A stretch of DNA of 51,589 nt from Methanobacteriota archaeon (GTDB lineage: Archaea; Thermoplasmatota; Poseidoniia; MGIII; CG-Epi1): the NCBI GenBank assembly GCA_002718915.1, contig PBGF01000026.1, positions 10,024 to 61,612 on the forward strand. The letters run 5' to 3'. Positions 18,301 to 26,454 of this stretch are shown in pieces (within the stretch, counting starts at the first letter, position 1; every line of letters starts with the position of its first letter). The notes beneath the pieces were generated by a model, which saw nothing but the letters and a program-made list of their open reading frames with translations, was not told where the DNA came from and ran no database searches. A program made the position numbers and the translations under genes.

Positions 18301-20680
18301 AGACTCCTCTAATCGACAAAGCATAATCTCCCTTAGCTGTACTCTCAGGAACTGTTATTGACAAGGTAACTTCCTCTGTACCACTTTCTGCAACGTTAAC
18401 AAATGATTTACTAAAATCTAGACCTGTCCAACCATCTGGCTTATCTACAATACTCATTGCAATAATATCATCACCAGTTCCCAAATTTTCGATATCTATT
18501 GTAACTGAAACTGGAACTCCGACAGTCGCCTCAACTGTTCTATCGCTATCTGCAACAGATAAATCAATCCAATATTCTTGATTGACAATAGTGATTATGC
18601 TTACAGTCTTATTCGCATATTTAGGTGGATTCTCTTTTTGAGCTTCATCTGAGGAAGCTGTCAAATTAATACTAAATGCCTTATTATCCTCACCAGATCT
18701 TATTGAAACATTCAACTTAACTATCTTTTCTCCACCGGCTGGAATTTCTTCAACCTGGAAAGAAACTGGATCTACAGACCAACCTGCTGGATAATCATCA
18801 ATATTTACCGTAAATGTATCATTACCCGTTCCTTCATTCTGTATACGTACATCATATTGTATTGTTGAACCAGGATCTCCACTCTTGGATGAGACAACTA
18901 CATCAACCTTAAACTGTTTATTGACTGATACTTTAACTGTTCCTGTATCGTATGCTGATGGGTTATCTTCTGATGTGCCATTTACAATAATATCATTATC
19001 TCCGACTGTTGCATCATCATCTATATTTACTGTTAAGTTAACTGTTTTTGTTTCACCACGAGTTAATTCAACTTCATCTACTATTGAAGCCCAAGATGAC
19101 TTATCACCTTCAAGAGCTAAGGATACTGTATCTTCACCATTACCCTTATTTTTGATAGTCATTTCGAATGTTAACTCATCTCCAGGATCTCCTTTCTTAG
19201 AACTATCGCCAGAAACTTGAACTGAAACCTCATAAATTTGAAGCACGTTCACAAAAATATTTCTAGTTGTTGTTGTTGAATCATCCTCAGATGTTGCTTT
19301 GACAATTATAGTATAACCATTCTTTGCTTCTGTATCCTTTGGTGGAGTTACTCTAAGTGTTGTAGTATCATTTGCACCGGCTGCAAGGGTAAATGCTGAA
19401 TCTCCAAGTTGACCCCAGCTAGCATTTCCCCCAACTAAGGATAGAGAAATATCATCTTCACCATTACCATCATTCGTAATTTTAATAGTGAAATTAACTT
19501 GTTCTTCAGGCTTAGCTGATTGTGTATCTTCTCCATCTATTGCTAATTTAGGCTCATAATTTTGCAATACTGTTGTTCGCGAAGTATATGTAGAATTAAT
19601 AGATGAATTAAAGTCTGAAGATATAGTAACAATTATCTGTGTCTCAACATCTGCTGCCGCATCATCTGGTGCTTTAACTACTAACACATCTGTTAGTGTA
19701 ATGTTATCATCAACTCCAAGGTTACTGATTTTATCTTGATCCAATGATGCATCCCAGCCTTCTGGTAGATTTGAGGTATCTACTTCCAAATTAAATGTAT
19801 CCACAGCATTACCCTTGTTGGTAACTTCAAAGGAATAATAAACACGCTTACCTGCTTCAACATCACTTGAACTTGAACCTACTTTATCAACCTGAAGTGC
19901 TGGAAGTTGATTAACTTTAACTGTAACTGATGTGGATGAAACTGTTTGTCCATCCTCTGAAGTAGAAATAATAGTAATACTCTTCAAACCTGCAATTGCT
20001 TCGATGTCTGGAGTTACTGAAAGATTGAAGAATCCTTCTTCGTCAATATCAAGAGTTATCGTCGAAGGTTGAGGTGTAATATCCCATGAATCTACACCAT
20101 TAGCAGTAAAAGAAATTGTTACACTATCTTCTGTATTACCGCCAGTGTTATTGACACTAACGAGGAATTTTACATTTTCATTTGGATCTACAGTCTTTTC
20201 ACCAATTGATGGAGTCAGTGTAGTTCCATAAACGTTGTTAACTGTTAAAGATGCTGTTTGAGTCTTAGTTTTACCTCCACTATCACTATTTTGTGATTTA
20301 GACTTGAAACTAACTTGTGCCGTATCTCCTCCTTCAGCCGTATCTGTTGTCCTATCTGCTATTTTAATAAAAAGTGTAGCCGTTCCAGATTCATCCTCTT
20401 CAACAGATAAAGTAGATGGTAAAATAAAGGCTGTATAACCTGTAGGAATAGTAGAATTAGTGACACTCATATCATAAGTATCATCGTTATCTCCCGTATT
20501 TTCAATTGTTATTGTATACTGCAGTTGCTCTTCTGGATCTCCAGATTGAGAACTTGGGCTTACAGTCATCTTGTGATCATAAGCATCAGCTGAAGCGACT
20601 CCTGTAATTAGGAGAAATCCAAAGCATATTAGCGCAAGCGCCAATGTGTTAGCAAACCAATTTTTTAGGTTAAGGCTCAT
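15338..20680 (-). CDS. Giant surface protein with NEW3/CARDB-like repeats and a cytosolic ubiquitin-like tail
   Basis: The protein has 1780 residues. A signal peptide (about 1-31) is followed by about ten beta-sandwich repeats of ~110 residues. Each has an N-[TKDE]-G-x-x-x-D core such as NTGDNDDTYDMSV, NKGNGEDTVSLAL or NTGNGQDSVNV, typical of NEW3/NPCBM-associated domains. Three CARDB-like repeats follow (NTGSADADDVNVEMYY, NAGAADVDN, NIGNADWQ). A membrane helix (VPLLIPVLLVVGLFALAIPV) near 1645-1670 leads to RRRKG, then a Ser/Asp/Glu linker. The last ~75 residues look like a ubiquitin-type beta-grasp domain. It is probably a major cell-envelope stalk or adhesin anchored in the membrane. A TATA box lies at 20711-20717. 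Confidence 0.9.
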   Translation of the reverse strand: MSLNLKNWFANTLALALICFGFLLITGVASADAYDHKMTVSPSSQSGDPEEQLQYTITIENTGDNDDTYDMSVTNSTIPTGYTAFILPSTLSVEEDESGTATLFIKIADRTTDTAEGGDTAQVSFKSKSQNSDSGGKTKTQTASLTVNNVYGTTLTPSIGEKTVDPNENVKFLVSVNNTGGNTEDSVTISFTANGVDSWDITPQPSTITLDIDEEGFFNLSVTPDIEAIAGLKSITIISTSEDGQTVSSTSVTVKVNQLPALQVDKVGSSSSDVEAGKRVYYSFEVTNKGNAVDTFNLEVDTSNLPEGWDASLDQDKISNLGVDDNITLTDVLVVKAPDDAAADVETQIIVTISSDFNSSINSTYTSRTTVLQNYEPKLAIDGEDTQSAKPEEQVNFTIKITNDGNGEDDISLSLVGGNASWGQLGDSAFTLAAGANDTTTLRVTPPKDTEAKNGYTIIVKATSEDDSTTTTRNIFVNVLQIYEVSVQVSGDSSKKGDPGDELTFEMTIKNKGNGEDTVSLALEGDKSSWASIVDEVELTRGETKTVNLTVNIDDDATVGDNDIIVNGTSEDNPSAYDTGTVKVSVNKQFKVDVVVSSKSGDPGSTIQYDVRIQNEGTGNDTFTVNIDDYPAGWSVDPVSFQVEEIPAGGEKIVKLNVSIRSGEDNKAFSINLTASSDEAQKENPPKYANKTVSIITIVNQEYWIDLSVADSDRTVEATVGVPVSVTIDIENLGTGDDIIAMSIVDKPDGWTGLDFSKSFVNVAESGTEEVTLSITVPESTAKGDYALSIRGVSDCEDCATGDKSVDVVNLTVEVDLSRGVEISTDVTEIEKLPGSTASFAIDVKNTGDGADNLIVSILDDDLGWATSNITSLTLEKEQTASVTVNVTLPAYVLENLTNQERTALQENSYSITVKVKSGGDLSQSDTASLQVDIGQIYGAKVEIVGSESITSYPSTETDAEERTEKFTFKLTNTGNGQDSVNVETIATTYPDEWTVEIFQNPSCSSSFTGSIGAGQSKYLYLCVEPDQDSDIGNYSVLTEFSPNNGIDPAVQVSVNLEVASPRRELSATAIDSMKEIYPEYEGSTTQNSVKFKVKLDNTGSNDDIFIPEVESTLEDGWTVTFFQDSSKTQSWPNAGVTIEEGELDDLWVFISVNDEAEVGNETVKISVRNEEDDPNARQEIDLIVVIERPEIVIKQSNIRIEIDGVFGNASQVKDGDTVVIYVDVENTGSADADDVNVEMYYYPKKAPTTQQEIDELLIAGFEFDDSKNTYIYQLYGSSGRSTNIKEGNSKELVSDDWLIKGGEWYVEARADYDKNNDNGEILEENENNNDARYSELLRVKPDLQITAMRVDSKYAGSNAGTPNVDDTVTFTVTVTNAGAADVDNSRLYITADTSSENVRLKDRTNQEYVLFDLDAGETQEVRFRWKAQLEEWTAFIAEVNPVCDDVDIADFTCESEGDGFSTETGRMFDELGRYSDNVWPRTGVFEQSEIPVEFSVLPDFKIKKVVMDPTSPQVGEKVDITVTVQNIGNADWQISSKPLQVKFEDSTGTEVSQQISESINKDDTTEVSFTWTVPDKDNKDFLTLTWTIDAGTGNFEIQQCNNCDTTNNGDGTDNDEFVVEDFELTLPAVLGEIEFINTLSERELVTGVPLLIPVLLVVGLFALAIPVVMLRRRKGSSSSESDDDSDDSGDEESTGEEPAAAPPAKISVAIVSTIDGKTANVKVPSNMPVNKLLQNCVGKFPLPHANFAVMLNGVAVDNNLTLADAGLTDKCQVDLVPLE

Positions 20681-20710
20681 AGCGTATCAATGTTTTCACC
20701 AGAAAGTAGC

Positions 20711-20717
20711 ATATAAA
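20711..20717 (-). promoter_or_regulatory. TATA box of the giant surface protein
   Basis: ATATAAA on the plus strand (TTTATAT on the minus strand) is centred 34 bases before the ATG at 20680. That would give a very short 5' untranslated region of roughly 8 bases. Confidence 0.5.
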
Positions 20718-20730
20718 GCTTAGTGATTAA

Positions 20731-20757
20731 TTATTAATAATAGTTGATAATAGTTAT
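20731..20757 (+). promoter_or_regulatory. Promoter/operator of the RHH regulator: TATA-like box plus direct repeats
   Basis: TTATTAATAA at 20731-20740 lies about 25 bases before the ATG at 20761. Overlapping it, TAATAGTT occurs twice, at 20738-20745 and 20748-20755. That is an exact repeat with a 10-base period, one helical turn. Ribbon-helix-helix proteins commonly bind such spaced half-sites and repress their own gene, so autoregulation is an inference. Confidence 0.45.
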
Positions 20758-20760
20758 TAT

Positions 20761-21051
20761 ATGAGTAACTCATATTCCCTACCTCCAATACTAGTCATGC
20801 AGATTGAAGCTCTCGTCGATTCAGGGCACTTTAGTAGTAGATCTGATGTAGTAAAAGAATCGCTTAGATTTATGATAGAAAAGAAGAATCACCTAAGGTA
20901 TGCCTCTGCAGTTGAAATATATAAGAAAGGAAAGGCCACACTAACCAAAGGTGCTGAAATTGCTGGCGTTTCTCCAGATAATTTTAGAGGAATTTTGAAT
21001 GATCAAGGAATTGTGACTCCTGATACTGTAGAATGGGAATCAATAGAGTAA
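20761..21051 (+). CDS. RHH (CopG-like) DNA-binding domain fused to a UPF0175-like domain
   Basis: Residues 1-45 form a ribbon-helix-helix domain: a strand around YSLPPILVMQIEALV, then SSRSDVVKESLRFMI. Residues 48-85 (ASAVEIYKKGKATLTKGAEI, then AGVSPDNFRGILNDQGI) match the small helical UPF0175 family, which includes antitoxin-like DNA-binding proteins. The order resembles antitoxins, but no toxin-like partner lies beside it. The downstream gene is FolC, which starts on the last base of its stop codon (TAATG). It may be a housekeeping regulator of this operon or an orphan antitoxin-derived regulator. Repeats at the promoter suggest self-control. Confidence 0.85.
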   Translation: MSNSYSLPPILVMQIEALVDSGHFSSRSDVVKESLRFMIEKKNHLRYASAVEIYKKGKATLTKGAEIAGVSPDNFRGILNDQGIVTPDTVEWESIE

Positions 21052-22151
21052 TGCAAAACACTAACAATTACAAAAAAGCTGTAAAGTGGCTTGATGGATT
21101 AAACCAGAATAAAATTGTACCTGGATTGGAACGTATTAGCAAATTGATGAAGATATTCAATGACCCTCAGAATAAGCTAAGAATAATCACAATTGGAGGT
21201 ACAAACGCAAAAGGCAGTACTAGCTATAATCTTAGTAACACATTAATGCAAACTGGAAAGAAAATTGGATGTTATACCTCACCACACTTACACAGTGTAA
21301 GAGAAAGAATCAAAATAAATAATAAATACATTGATAAAAAGAAATTCAGTGAGAAATTATTCAATTTGAAAAATGAAGCTACTAAAAACAAGATTAAAAT
21401 AACATATTTTGAAGCCCTAACTGCGTTAGCTTATCTGTATTTTAGTGAAGAAAAAGTAGATTATGCTGTAATGGAAATTGGTCTTGGTGGTGAATGGGAC
21501 GCAGTTAATGTTGCTGATGCTGAAATCGCAATATTAACAACATTAGGTTTAGATCATACTGAGTATCTGGGCAATGATCTACACGAAATTGCAACTACAA
21601 AAGCCAAAATTGTTCGAAAGGAGAGTATAGTTATCACAGGTTGGGATAAAGAATATCACAAATACATACCAAAATCAAAAGAACTCCATGAGGGAAAATC
21701 TGTAAAAGAATGGATTCAAATTTGCATTAAATGCTTAAAATTATCAATTCAGCCAATTATTAGCAAAATTCCTGGAAGACAAGAAAATTATTTGAATTTT
21801 ACATTAGATACAGCCCATAATGAACAAGCTATAGAACATATATTAAGTCTAAATAATAATTACACCAAAATAATCGTTGGAATGCTTCAAGACAAAGACA
21901 TTGAATCTTTTGTTTCTAAATTGCCTCTAAATTCCACAATATTAGCATGTAATCTTAATAGTGAAAGAAGTGCCTCTTCTGAATATATTTACAATATATG
22001 TAAAAAAAATAATATACGGTGTAAGCAATTTGTAAACGTAAAGGAAGCGATTTTATCCATAAAAGCTGAAAAAACCTTGATTACTGGATCTTTCTATACA
22101 GTCTCAGAAGCAAGAACATATTTTAAACTAGAAGGATATAGTGAACTATAA
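21051..22151 (+). CDS. folC: Folylpolyglutamate/dihydrofolate synthase (FolC) family ligase
   Basis: The enzyme is a Mur-ligase-type, ATP-dependent amide ligase that adds glutamate to folates. It shows TIGGTNAKGSTS as the P-loop (the usual GTNGKGS has Ala in place of the second Gly), the omega-loop region CYTSPHLHSVRERI, EIGLGGEWDAVNV, LGLDHTEYLG, and LDTAHN in the C-terminal domain. At 366 residues from the ATG at 21051 it is shorter than the usual ~420, and the loss is in the linker and C-terminal domain. The ATG overlaps the stop of the RHH gene by one base; a longer in-frame ATG at 21033 lies inside that gene and is less likely. Confidence 0.87.
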   Translation: MQNTNNYKKAVKWLDGLNQNKIVPGLERISKLMKIFNDPQNKLRIITIGGTNAKGSTSYNLSNTLMQTGKKIGCYTSPHLHSVRERIKINNKYIDKKKFSEKLFNLKNEATKNKIKITYFEALTALAYLYFSEEKVDYAVMEIGLGGEWDAVNVADAEIAILTTLGLDHTEYLGNDLHEIATTKAKIVRKESIVITGWDKEYHKYIPKSKELHEGKSVKEWIQICIKCLKLSIQPIISKIPGRQENYLNFTLDTAHNEQAIEHILSLNNNYTKIIVGMLQDKDIESFVSKLPLNSTILACNLNSERSASSEYIYNICKKNNIRCKQFVNVKEAILSIKAEKTLITGSFYTVSEARTYFKLEGYSEL

Positions 22152-22176
22152 TTATATGTCCTTTACTCATAATATA

Positions 22177-23121
22177 ATGAAACAAGCTTTGAGTACCATT
22201 ACTATTTTGATTTTATTAATCACTACTATGAGTAGCGGATGCCTCGACAATGGTCTTTTTGGTAATGAAAATGATAAACTCTCATTGTACTCACCAGAAT
22301 GGGAAAAAGGAGATTTCTGGGAATATGCCATCACCATTGATGGAAAGCAATTCTCAACAACAATGGTTATTTCTGTAGATGACGATGATTCAGATTACTA
22401 CATTGGTGCAGGAAACCTAGATGATGCAAAGAGACATTCCGTTTTAAATTATAATCCTGCACTTGGAAGAGTTCAAATGTCTGACTTCTCAATTTATGAG
22501 AACAATATACCTCAGAAAATCATTGATTTTCCTCTAAACCAAGACAAGAGTTGGGAATTTGGATTATATGATGAAAATTTCAAAGCGAGCGTAATAGATA
22601 TAACTGAGTCAGAAGCGGAAATAAGTGCAAATGCAGAAAGTGGAGCTTTCATCAAATATATTTTCAATAAAGATGCGAGATGGATTAACAGTTTTGAATA
22701 TACAAATTCTAATGGTGAAATAATATTGCTTATGACTCTCGGAAATTATGGAAGTGGATATACAGGTAATTCATATTTTTGCAGAGGTGGAGACCTCTTT
22801 GATGAAGAATTTATTGGACCTGATTTTGGAGTTTATGATACGCGATTTGCAAATGAAGGACATGAAAGATATGGGCCTTGGAATTACATTGTATATTATT
22901 TAGAAGCTGACATAGGAAGTTCTGGAAGTGGTGAATTAGTATTACGTGATCATGAAGGAACTGAAGTTCTAGTTGAAACATTCAGCCCCGGAACAAACCA
23001 ACACATAATGGGAACTGTGGCTGGCAGCAGTGGAAACTGGACTTTGGAAATTTCCTTATCTGGTAATGCAGATGTTAGAGCTAGAATTGCTGGTGCAATA
23101 CAATACACCTATTCAGTTTAA
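22177..23121 (+). CDS. Exported lipoprotein, unknown function
   Basis: From the ATG at 22177 the protein starts with a basic residue and a hydrophobic run ending in the lipobox MSSGC, so the mature protein probably begins at that cysteine and is lipid-anchored outside the cell. Longer in-frame starts exist upstream (GTG at 22141). The exported part is about 290 residues of mixed beta structure. Its C-terminal ~95 residues (YLEADIGSSGSGELVLRD, then SSGNWTLEISLSGNADVRAR) look like a PPC or similar beta-sandwich used in secreted proteins. No catalytic motif is evident. It abuts the convergent DUF655 gene with no bases between stops. Confidence 0.8.
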   Translation: MKQALSTITILILLITTMSSGCLDNGLFGNENDKLSLYSPEWEKGDFWEYAITIDGKQFSTTMVISVDDDDSDYYIGAGNLDDAKRHSVLNYNPALGRVQMSDFSIYENNIPQKIIDFPLNQDKSWEFGLYDENFKASVIDITESEAEISANAESGAFIKYIFNKDARWINSFEYTNSNGEIILLMTLGNYGSGYTGNSYFCRGGDLFDEEFIGPDFGVYDTRFANEGHERYGPWNYIVYYLEADIGSSGSGELVLRDHEGTEVLVETFSPGTNQHIMGTVAGSSGNWTLEISLSGNADVRARIAGAIQYTYSV

Positions 23122-23661
23122 TTACTTTACAAACAATCTGTATTTTTGATCAGTTTCACGAATTTCATTCTCTATTCTTTGTGATAAATACTTTTCTGGA
23201 TTTCTAAAACTAGAAATTTTCTCTTCCATTTCTTTGAAAGTTTGGTATGGCCTATTACTAACTATAAGATTCATAGTTTTTTTACCTAGCCCCGGAATTA
23301 ATTCTAAGGAATGATATCTACGTGATATCGGTCCTGCATGATTGTAAAATTGTATAAATTTCTCTTCATTATCTTTTACAATTTCATCTAATACAAAACT
23401 TAACTCACTTTGTGCAGTATGCGTCAAATCAGAATAATTGACTCTTGCGCGTACATGATCTATTTGTTTTCGATCTTCTGTCTCTTTGCCAATGTAACAC
23501 TTATCGCCAATATTTATTGCTGCACCTGCAATTGGTTGCATATCAAAAATTTTAAACTCTTCAATTCCTAATCCGTAAACTAAAGGCTCTCTTCTAAATC
23601 TTCTTTTACTATCGGGCCTTCCTTCTGGCAATACATCAAGAACGTAGGCATAATCTTCCAT
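23122..23661 (-). CDS. DUF655 protein (OB-like plus helix-hairpin-helix, probable RNA binding)
   Basis: The 179-residue archaeal protein opens with MEDYAYVLDVLPEGRPDS, the family hallmark, followed by an OB-like beta region (about 30-90). A helix-hairpin-helix follows with LELIPGLGKKTMNLIVSNRP near residue 118-137. DUF655 proteins are found next to rpoF and ksgA in many archaea and are thought to act in RNA or ribosome-related processes; the exact role is not established. Here it is last in a minus-strand run after Pus10, L21e and Rpb4, three bases after the rpoF stop. The ksgA gene that often follows is absent here and lies 10 kb away. Confidence 0.93.
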   Translation of the reverse strand: MEDYAYVLDVLPEGRPDSKRRFRREPLVYGLGIEEFKIFDMQPIAGAAINIGDKCYIGKETEDRKQIDHVRARVNYSDLTHTAQSELSFVLDEIVKDNEEKFIQFYNHAGPISRRYHSLELIPGLGKKTMNLIVSNRPYQTFKEMEEKISSFRNPEKYLSQRIENEIRETDQKYRLFVK

Positions 23662-23664
23662 AAA

Positions 23665-24156
23665 TCATACCCCCATGGTCTCCCTAACTACTGATATTAT
23701 AGTATCTATCTCATCATGTCCAAGCGAGAAACGTTCTCTAGCAAATATTGATCTAACATCATCTGCATGCATGGGTAAAACATCTGCAATCTTAGCAGCA
23801 TAATAATCATTAACATGTTCTAATTCTATTACTTTTTCAATTATTTGATTTGCTTGCTCAGGAGAAGCCTGCGTAATTAAACGAACATGATCTAAAGCTA
23901 ATTTGTGTTCATATTGTATCTGTTCAATTAAAATTAATCTTTGTGATTCGCATTTTTCACAAATAGGTCCAGTATATTCTTCTGACTCTTCTTCATCATC
24001 TGATTTTTCTACTTCAGGTTCAACATCTGGAACTGCTTGAAAATGACCACAATCTACACATCTCAAACGATTCTCTCGAACGCTTAACTCTTTTTCAAGT
24101 AATTCTTTTGCTACACCTAAAGGTACTGGTTCTGGTTGTTTATCTACGTCCATCAT
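23665..24156 (-). CDS. rpoF: RNA polymerase subunit Rpb4/RpoF with an inserted zinc-ribbon-like segment
   Basis: Rpb4 pairs with Rpb7 to form the stalk of archaeal RNA polymerase. The family core is split. EPVPLGVAKELLEKEL (about 9-24) corresponds to the N-terminal strand and helix. QYEHKLALDHVRLI through KIADVLPMHADDVRSIFARE, then ISVVRETMGV, forms the HRDC-like helical part. Between them (about 30-75) lies an insertion with C33/C36 and C66/C69 in CVDCGH and CEKC, separated by a very acidic loop, which should bind zinc. The protein is 163 residues against roughly 105-120 usually. The start is the first of two adjacent ATGs, seven bases after L21e. Confidence 0.9.
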   Translation of the reverse strand: MMDVDKQPEPVPLGVAKELLEKELSVRENRLRCVDCGHFQAVPDVEPEVEKSDDEEESEEYTGPICEKCESQRLILIEQIQYEHKLALDHVRLITQASPEQANQIIEKVIELEHVNDYYAAKIADVLPMHADDVRSIFARERFSLGHDEIDTIISVVRETMGV

Positions 24157-24163
24157 ATAACTC

Positions 24164-24457
24164 CTATTTGGCTTTCCTAAGGTGCTCAGGCTTAACTATC
24201 AAGTCCTTGAGCATATTACCGACACGCGTTGATACCACATAAGCCTTACCTTGATTTCCAGTTACTTTACCAGTTAATCCATGAAATCTGTGATGTGGTT
24301 GACCTTTTTGATGTGAGGGGTCAATTACTACATTTACTGTGTCTCCTACATTAAATGTTTGTAGCGAGCGTGTAATTGGAGATAGCCCGCGCTCCTTGAA
24401 AGAGCGTGAAAGCTTGTGGCGTGAACCACTTCTCAATCCTTGTGATCTTTTGGTCAT
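24164..24457 (-). CDS. rpl21e: Ribosomal protein L21e (eL21)
   Basis: The 97-residue large-subunit protein has the family start MTKRSQGLRSGSRHKLSR, the SH3-like barrel core VGDTVNVVIDPSHQKGQPHH followed by RFHGLTGKV, and GKAYVV. The ATG overlaps the end of pus10 by four bases. The order Pus10, L21e, RpoF, DUF655 is a conserved archaeal translation/transcription cluster, which supports the identity of the neighbours. Confidence 0.98.
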   Translation of the reverse strand: MTKRSQGLRSGSRHKLSRSFKERGLSPITRSLQTFNVGDTVNVVIDPSHQKGQPHHRFHGLTGKVTGNQGKAYVVSTRVGNMLKDLIVKPEHLRKAK

Positions 24458-25695
24458 TTTATTTCCTCTTCATTTTCAAGGTGAAGATTAAGGACATCCA
24501 AAACCTCTACCTTACATGCTCCATCAACCAGTGAGGAAAAACTAGGAACCGTACGTCCCATATCTCCACTAACAAGTTCACGTATGTAAGTACCGTGCTG
24601 AGCTCTGATTTCCAATTCGACCATTCCTTGTTTAAAGGATAAGATATTTACCGATTGCACAAAGCGTGGGCGTATCAAATCAGCTCTACGATGCGCTACA
24701 CGTGTCGGTGTCCGCTGCTTGACAAGCTGCTCCTTCAACCTCTGCGCCCCGTTCTTAAGGCTTTCTATAGTTAAATTCTCTGGAATAGATACATCTACTC
24801 GATATGATTTTTCACAAACTGTATTCTTAAGTTCAGCAACTCTAGATCTTGGAACAAATTTTAAATCATTTACTTGAATACGATTTTCATTATTTAAATT
24901 AATTTTATTTTGTACCTCTTTTAAATTAATTTCTCGATTTTTAGGCATACGTAATTCTAAAACAAAGGGCCTACCAAATCCTAGCATCGCAGCATCGATA
25001 TCTTCACGGCCCATTCCATGAAACAAATTCTCCTTAGAATCTGTAATTTTCATAAATGGCTCAGCCACTAGAGACTGTACTGAATCTGGATAAAGTTGTC
25101 CTGAATCATTACAACTCTTACAACCTCTTCCTTTGCATTTTCTACATGGCCAATATGTTTGAGGTATGGTTCTATCAAATTTATTATATTTACCTTCAAT
25201 AAATAGAGACTTTATTTCTAAATTTACGGTATCGTATCTAGTATCTATAATTATTGTAGAATCTGGTTTATCAAGTCTTGTAGATAAATTAAGTTTCTGA
25301 AATACTCCTATCCCTATTTCTCTATTCAATTGTGACTTTATACTCTCAGATATATTTACTCCAAAAAGAGCGGAGAATTCAGCTTCAAGTTCAATAATTT
25401 CCTTATCTACTATTGTCCCTATCTTGAAAGTATCTAATGAATAATCTGAAATAGACTCACAAGATAAGGAAACAAAATCATCAATTTCTCCAATTAATCC
25501 ATCACAAATTTCACAATCTTCTGAATAACATATCAATTCTTTTTCTATATTTGAATTATTTGATAAATCTATAATGTTAATCATCTCAAGACCTCTTTCC
25601 CGATTATCTAGACCAAAGCCAACTAATCCTACTGAACGGCCTAAACAGGATATACAAAATGGTGCATATTTCTTAATTTCTTCTAAATCAAACAT
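24454..25695 (-). CDS. pus10: tRNA pseudouridine synthase Pus10
   Basis: The enzyme makes pseudouridine 54 and 55 in the T-loop of archaeal tRNA. The N-terminal part carries a THUMP-like, zinc-binding region (PFCISC at 12-17, CEIC at 61-64). A second cysteine group, CRKCKGRGCKSC, lies at 184-195. The catalytic region GREDIDAAMLGFGRPF at 229-244 includes the conserved aspartates. The C-terminus (KQRTPTRVAHRRADLIRPR and then YIRELVSGDMGRTVPS) matches the family. The start overlaps the end of the phosphodiesterase gene by eight bases, so this five-gene set is likely one operon. Confidence 0.97.
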   Translation of the reverse strand: MFDLEEIKKYAPFCISCLGRSVGLVGFGLDNRERGLEMINIIDLSNNSNIEKELICYSEDCEICDGLIGEIDDFVSLSCESISDYSLDTFKIGTIVDKEIIELEAEFSALFGVNISESIKSQLNREIGIGVFQKLNLSTRLDKPDSTIIIDTRYDTVNLEIKSLFIEGKYNKFDRTIPQTYWPCRKCKGRGCKSCNDSGQLYPDSVQSLVAEPFMKITDSKENLFHGMGREDIDAAMLGFGRPFVLELRMPKNREINLKEVQNKINLNNENRIQVNDLKFVPRSRVAELKNTVCEKSYRVDVSIPENLTIESLKNGAQRLKEQLVKQRTPTRVAHRRADLIRPRFVQSVNILSFKQGMVELEIRAQHGTYIRELVSGDMGRTVPSFSSLVDGACKVEVLDVLNLHLENEEEIK

Positions 25696-26395
25696 TTTTT
25701 GAATTCAGATTTGTCTGAAAAAGTTTTTCAGGAACATCTGTGACTATGGACTGAATATCACTATTTATTAAATCTTTCAAAAAAACTAGATCATTCACAG
25801 TCCAAAGTTGTATAGGTATTCCTAAATTCTCAAATCTTTTCATTAGCCCTATTTCATATATTTTGTAGAATGGAGATATAAAATCTGCTCTAGAATAATA
25901 AAATTCTGACATAAAAATTGATTCTTTTATTATCTTGTAAAATATCTTGAAATTAATTCCATCGCCTACTAATAAGCCTGTAGTAATTCTGGAATCTAAA
26001 TCTTTTATTTTCCTAAGTACTAATGAAGAAAATGATGTGACAAATATATTATCATAACTAAAATTTGCAGTCAACTTTCCAACTACTTTATCTTCAAATC
26101 CTTCTTCTTTAATTTCTAGATTTACTCCCACTCTATCCTTACAAACTGCAATAACTTCATCTAATTTACATATTGACTTTTTAACTTCTTTTAGATAACT
26201 AAAATTTAAGTCTGAAACTTTTTTAGTATTTACTGTTGAATCATGATGACAGACCAAAACGCCATCTTTTGTACTCCTAACATCAAATTCGATCATATCT
26301 ACTCCCAATTCAATCGCCTCTTGAATTCCTGTTAAAACATTCTCAGGGCTTCCCGAATTAATCTTTCCTCTGTGCGAAATAATTAAGGGAGACAT
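25688..26395 (-). CDS. Glycerophosphodiester phosphodiesterase family protein
   Basis: The enzyme hydrolyses glycerophosphodiesters to an alcohol and glycerol phosphate. The 235-residue GDPD barrel has ISHRGKINSGSPENVLTGI (catalytic His at about residue 8, with ENT/ENV metal ligand), GVDMIEFDVRSTKDGVLVCH with the second metal ligands and catalytic His, and VNLEIKEEG. No signal peptide is present, so it acts in the cytosol. In archaea the natural substrate could be lipid-derived glycerophospho-compounds. It heads the Pus10 operon and is divergent from the HEAT-repeat gene, with an AT-rich palindrome-like promoter region between them. Confidence 0.92.
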   Translation of the reverse strand: MSPLIISHRGKINSGSPENVLTGIQEAIELGVDMIEFDVRSTKDGVLVCHHDSTVNTKKVSDLNFSYLKEVKKSICKLDEVIAVCKDRVGVNLEIKEEGFEDKVVGKLTANFSYDNIFVTSFSSLVLRKIKDLDSRITTGLLVGDGINFKIFYKIIKESIFMSEFYYSRADFISPFYKIYEIGLMKRFENLGIPIQLWTVNDLVFLKDLINSDIQSIVTDVPEKLFQTNLNSKNV

Positions 26396-26410
26396 ATCTT
26401 GACATACAGA

Positions 26411-26426
26411 TGTTTAAATATTAAAT
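26411..26426. promoter_or_regulatory. AT-rich near-palindromic promoter region between divergent genes
   Basis: TTTAAATATTAAA lies in the gap between the GDPD start at 26395 and the HEAT gene ATG at 26455. Its left half is about 23 bases from the first and its right half about 31 from the second, so it could supply TATA boxes in both directions. Confidence 0.35.
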
Positions 26427-26454
26427 ACTGTAAGTGGATATAGGTTTGATTAAA

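Noticed and set aside
15486-19220. Long plus-strand reading frames under the giant surface gene
   Set aside because: They are Ser/Thr/Val-rich mirror frames caused by the codon bias of the opposite-strand repeats, with no promoter or recognisable domain.
15338-20680. Tandem DNA repeats in the giant gene
   Set aside because: The protein repeats are clear but strongly diverged at the DNA level, so no recent tandem duplication is seen.
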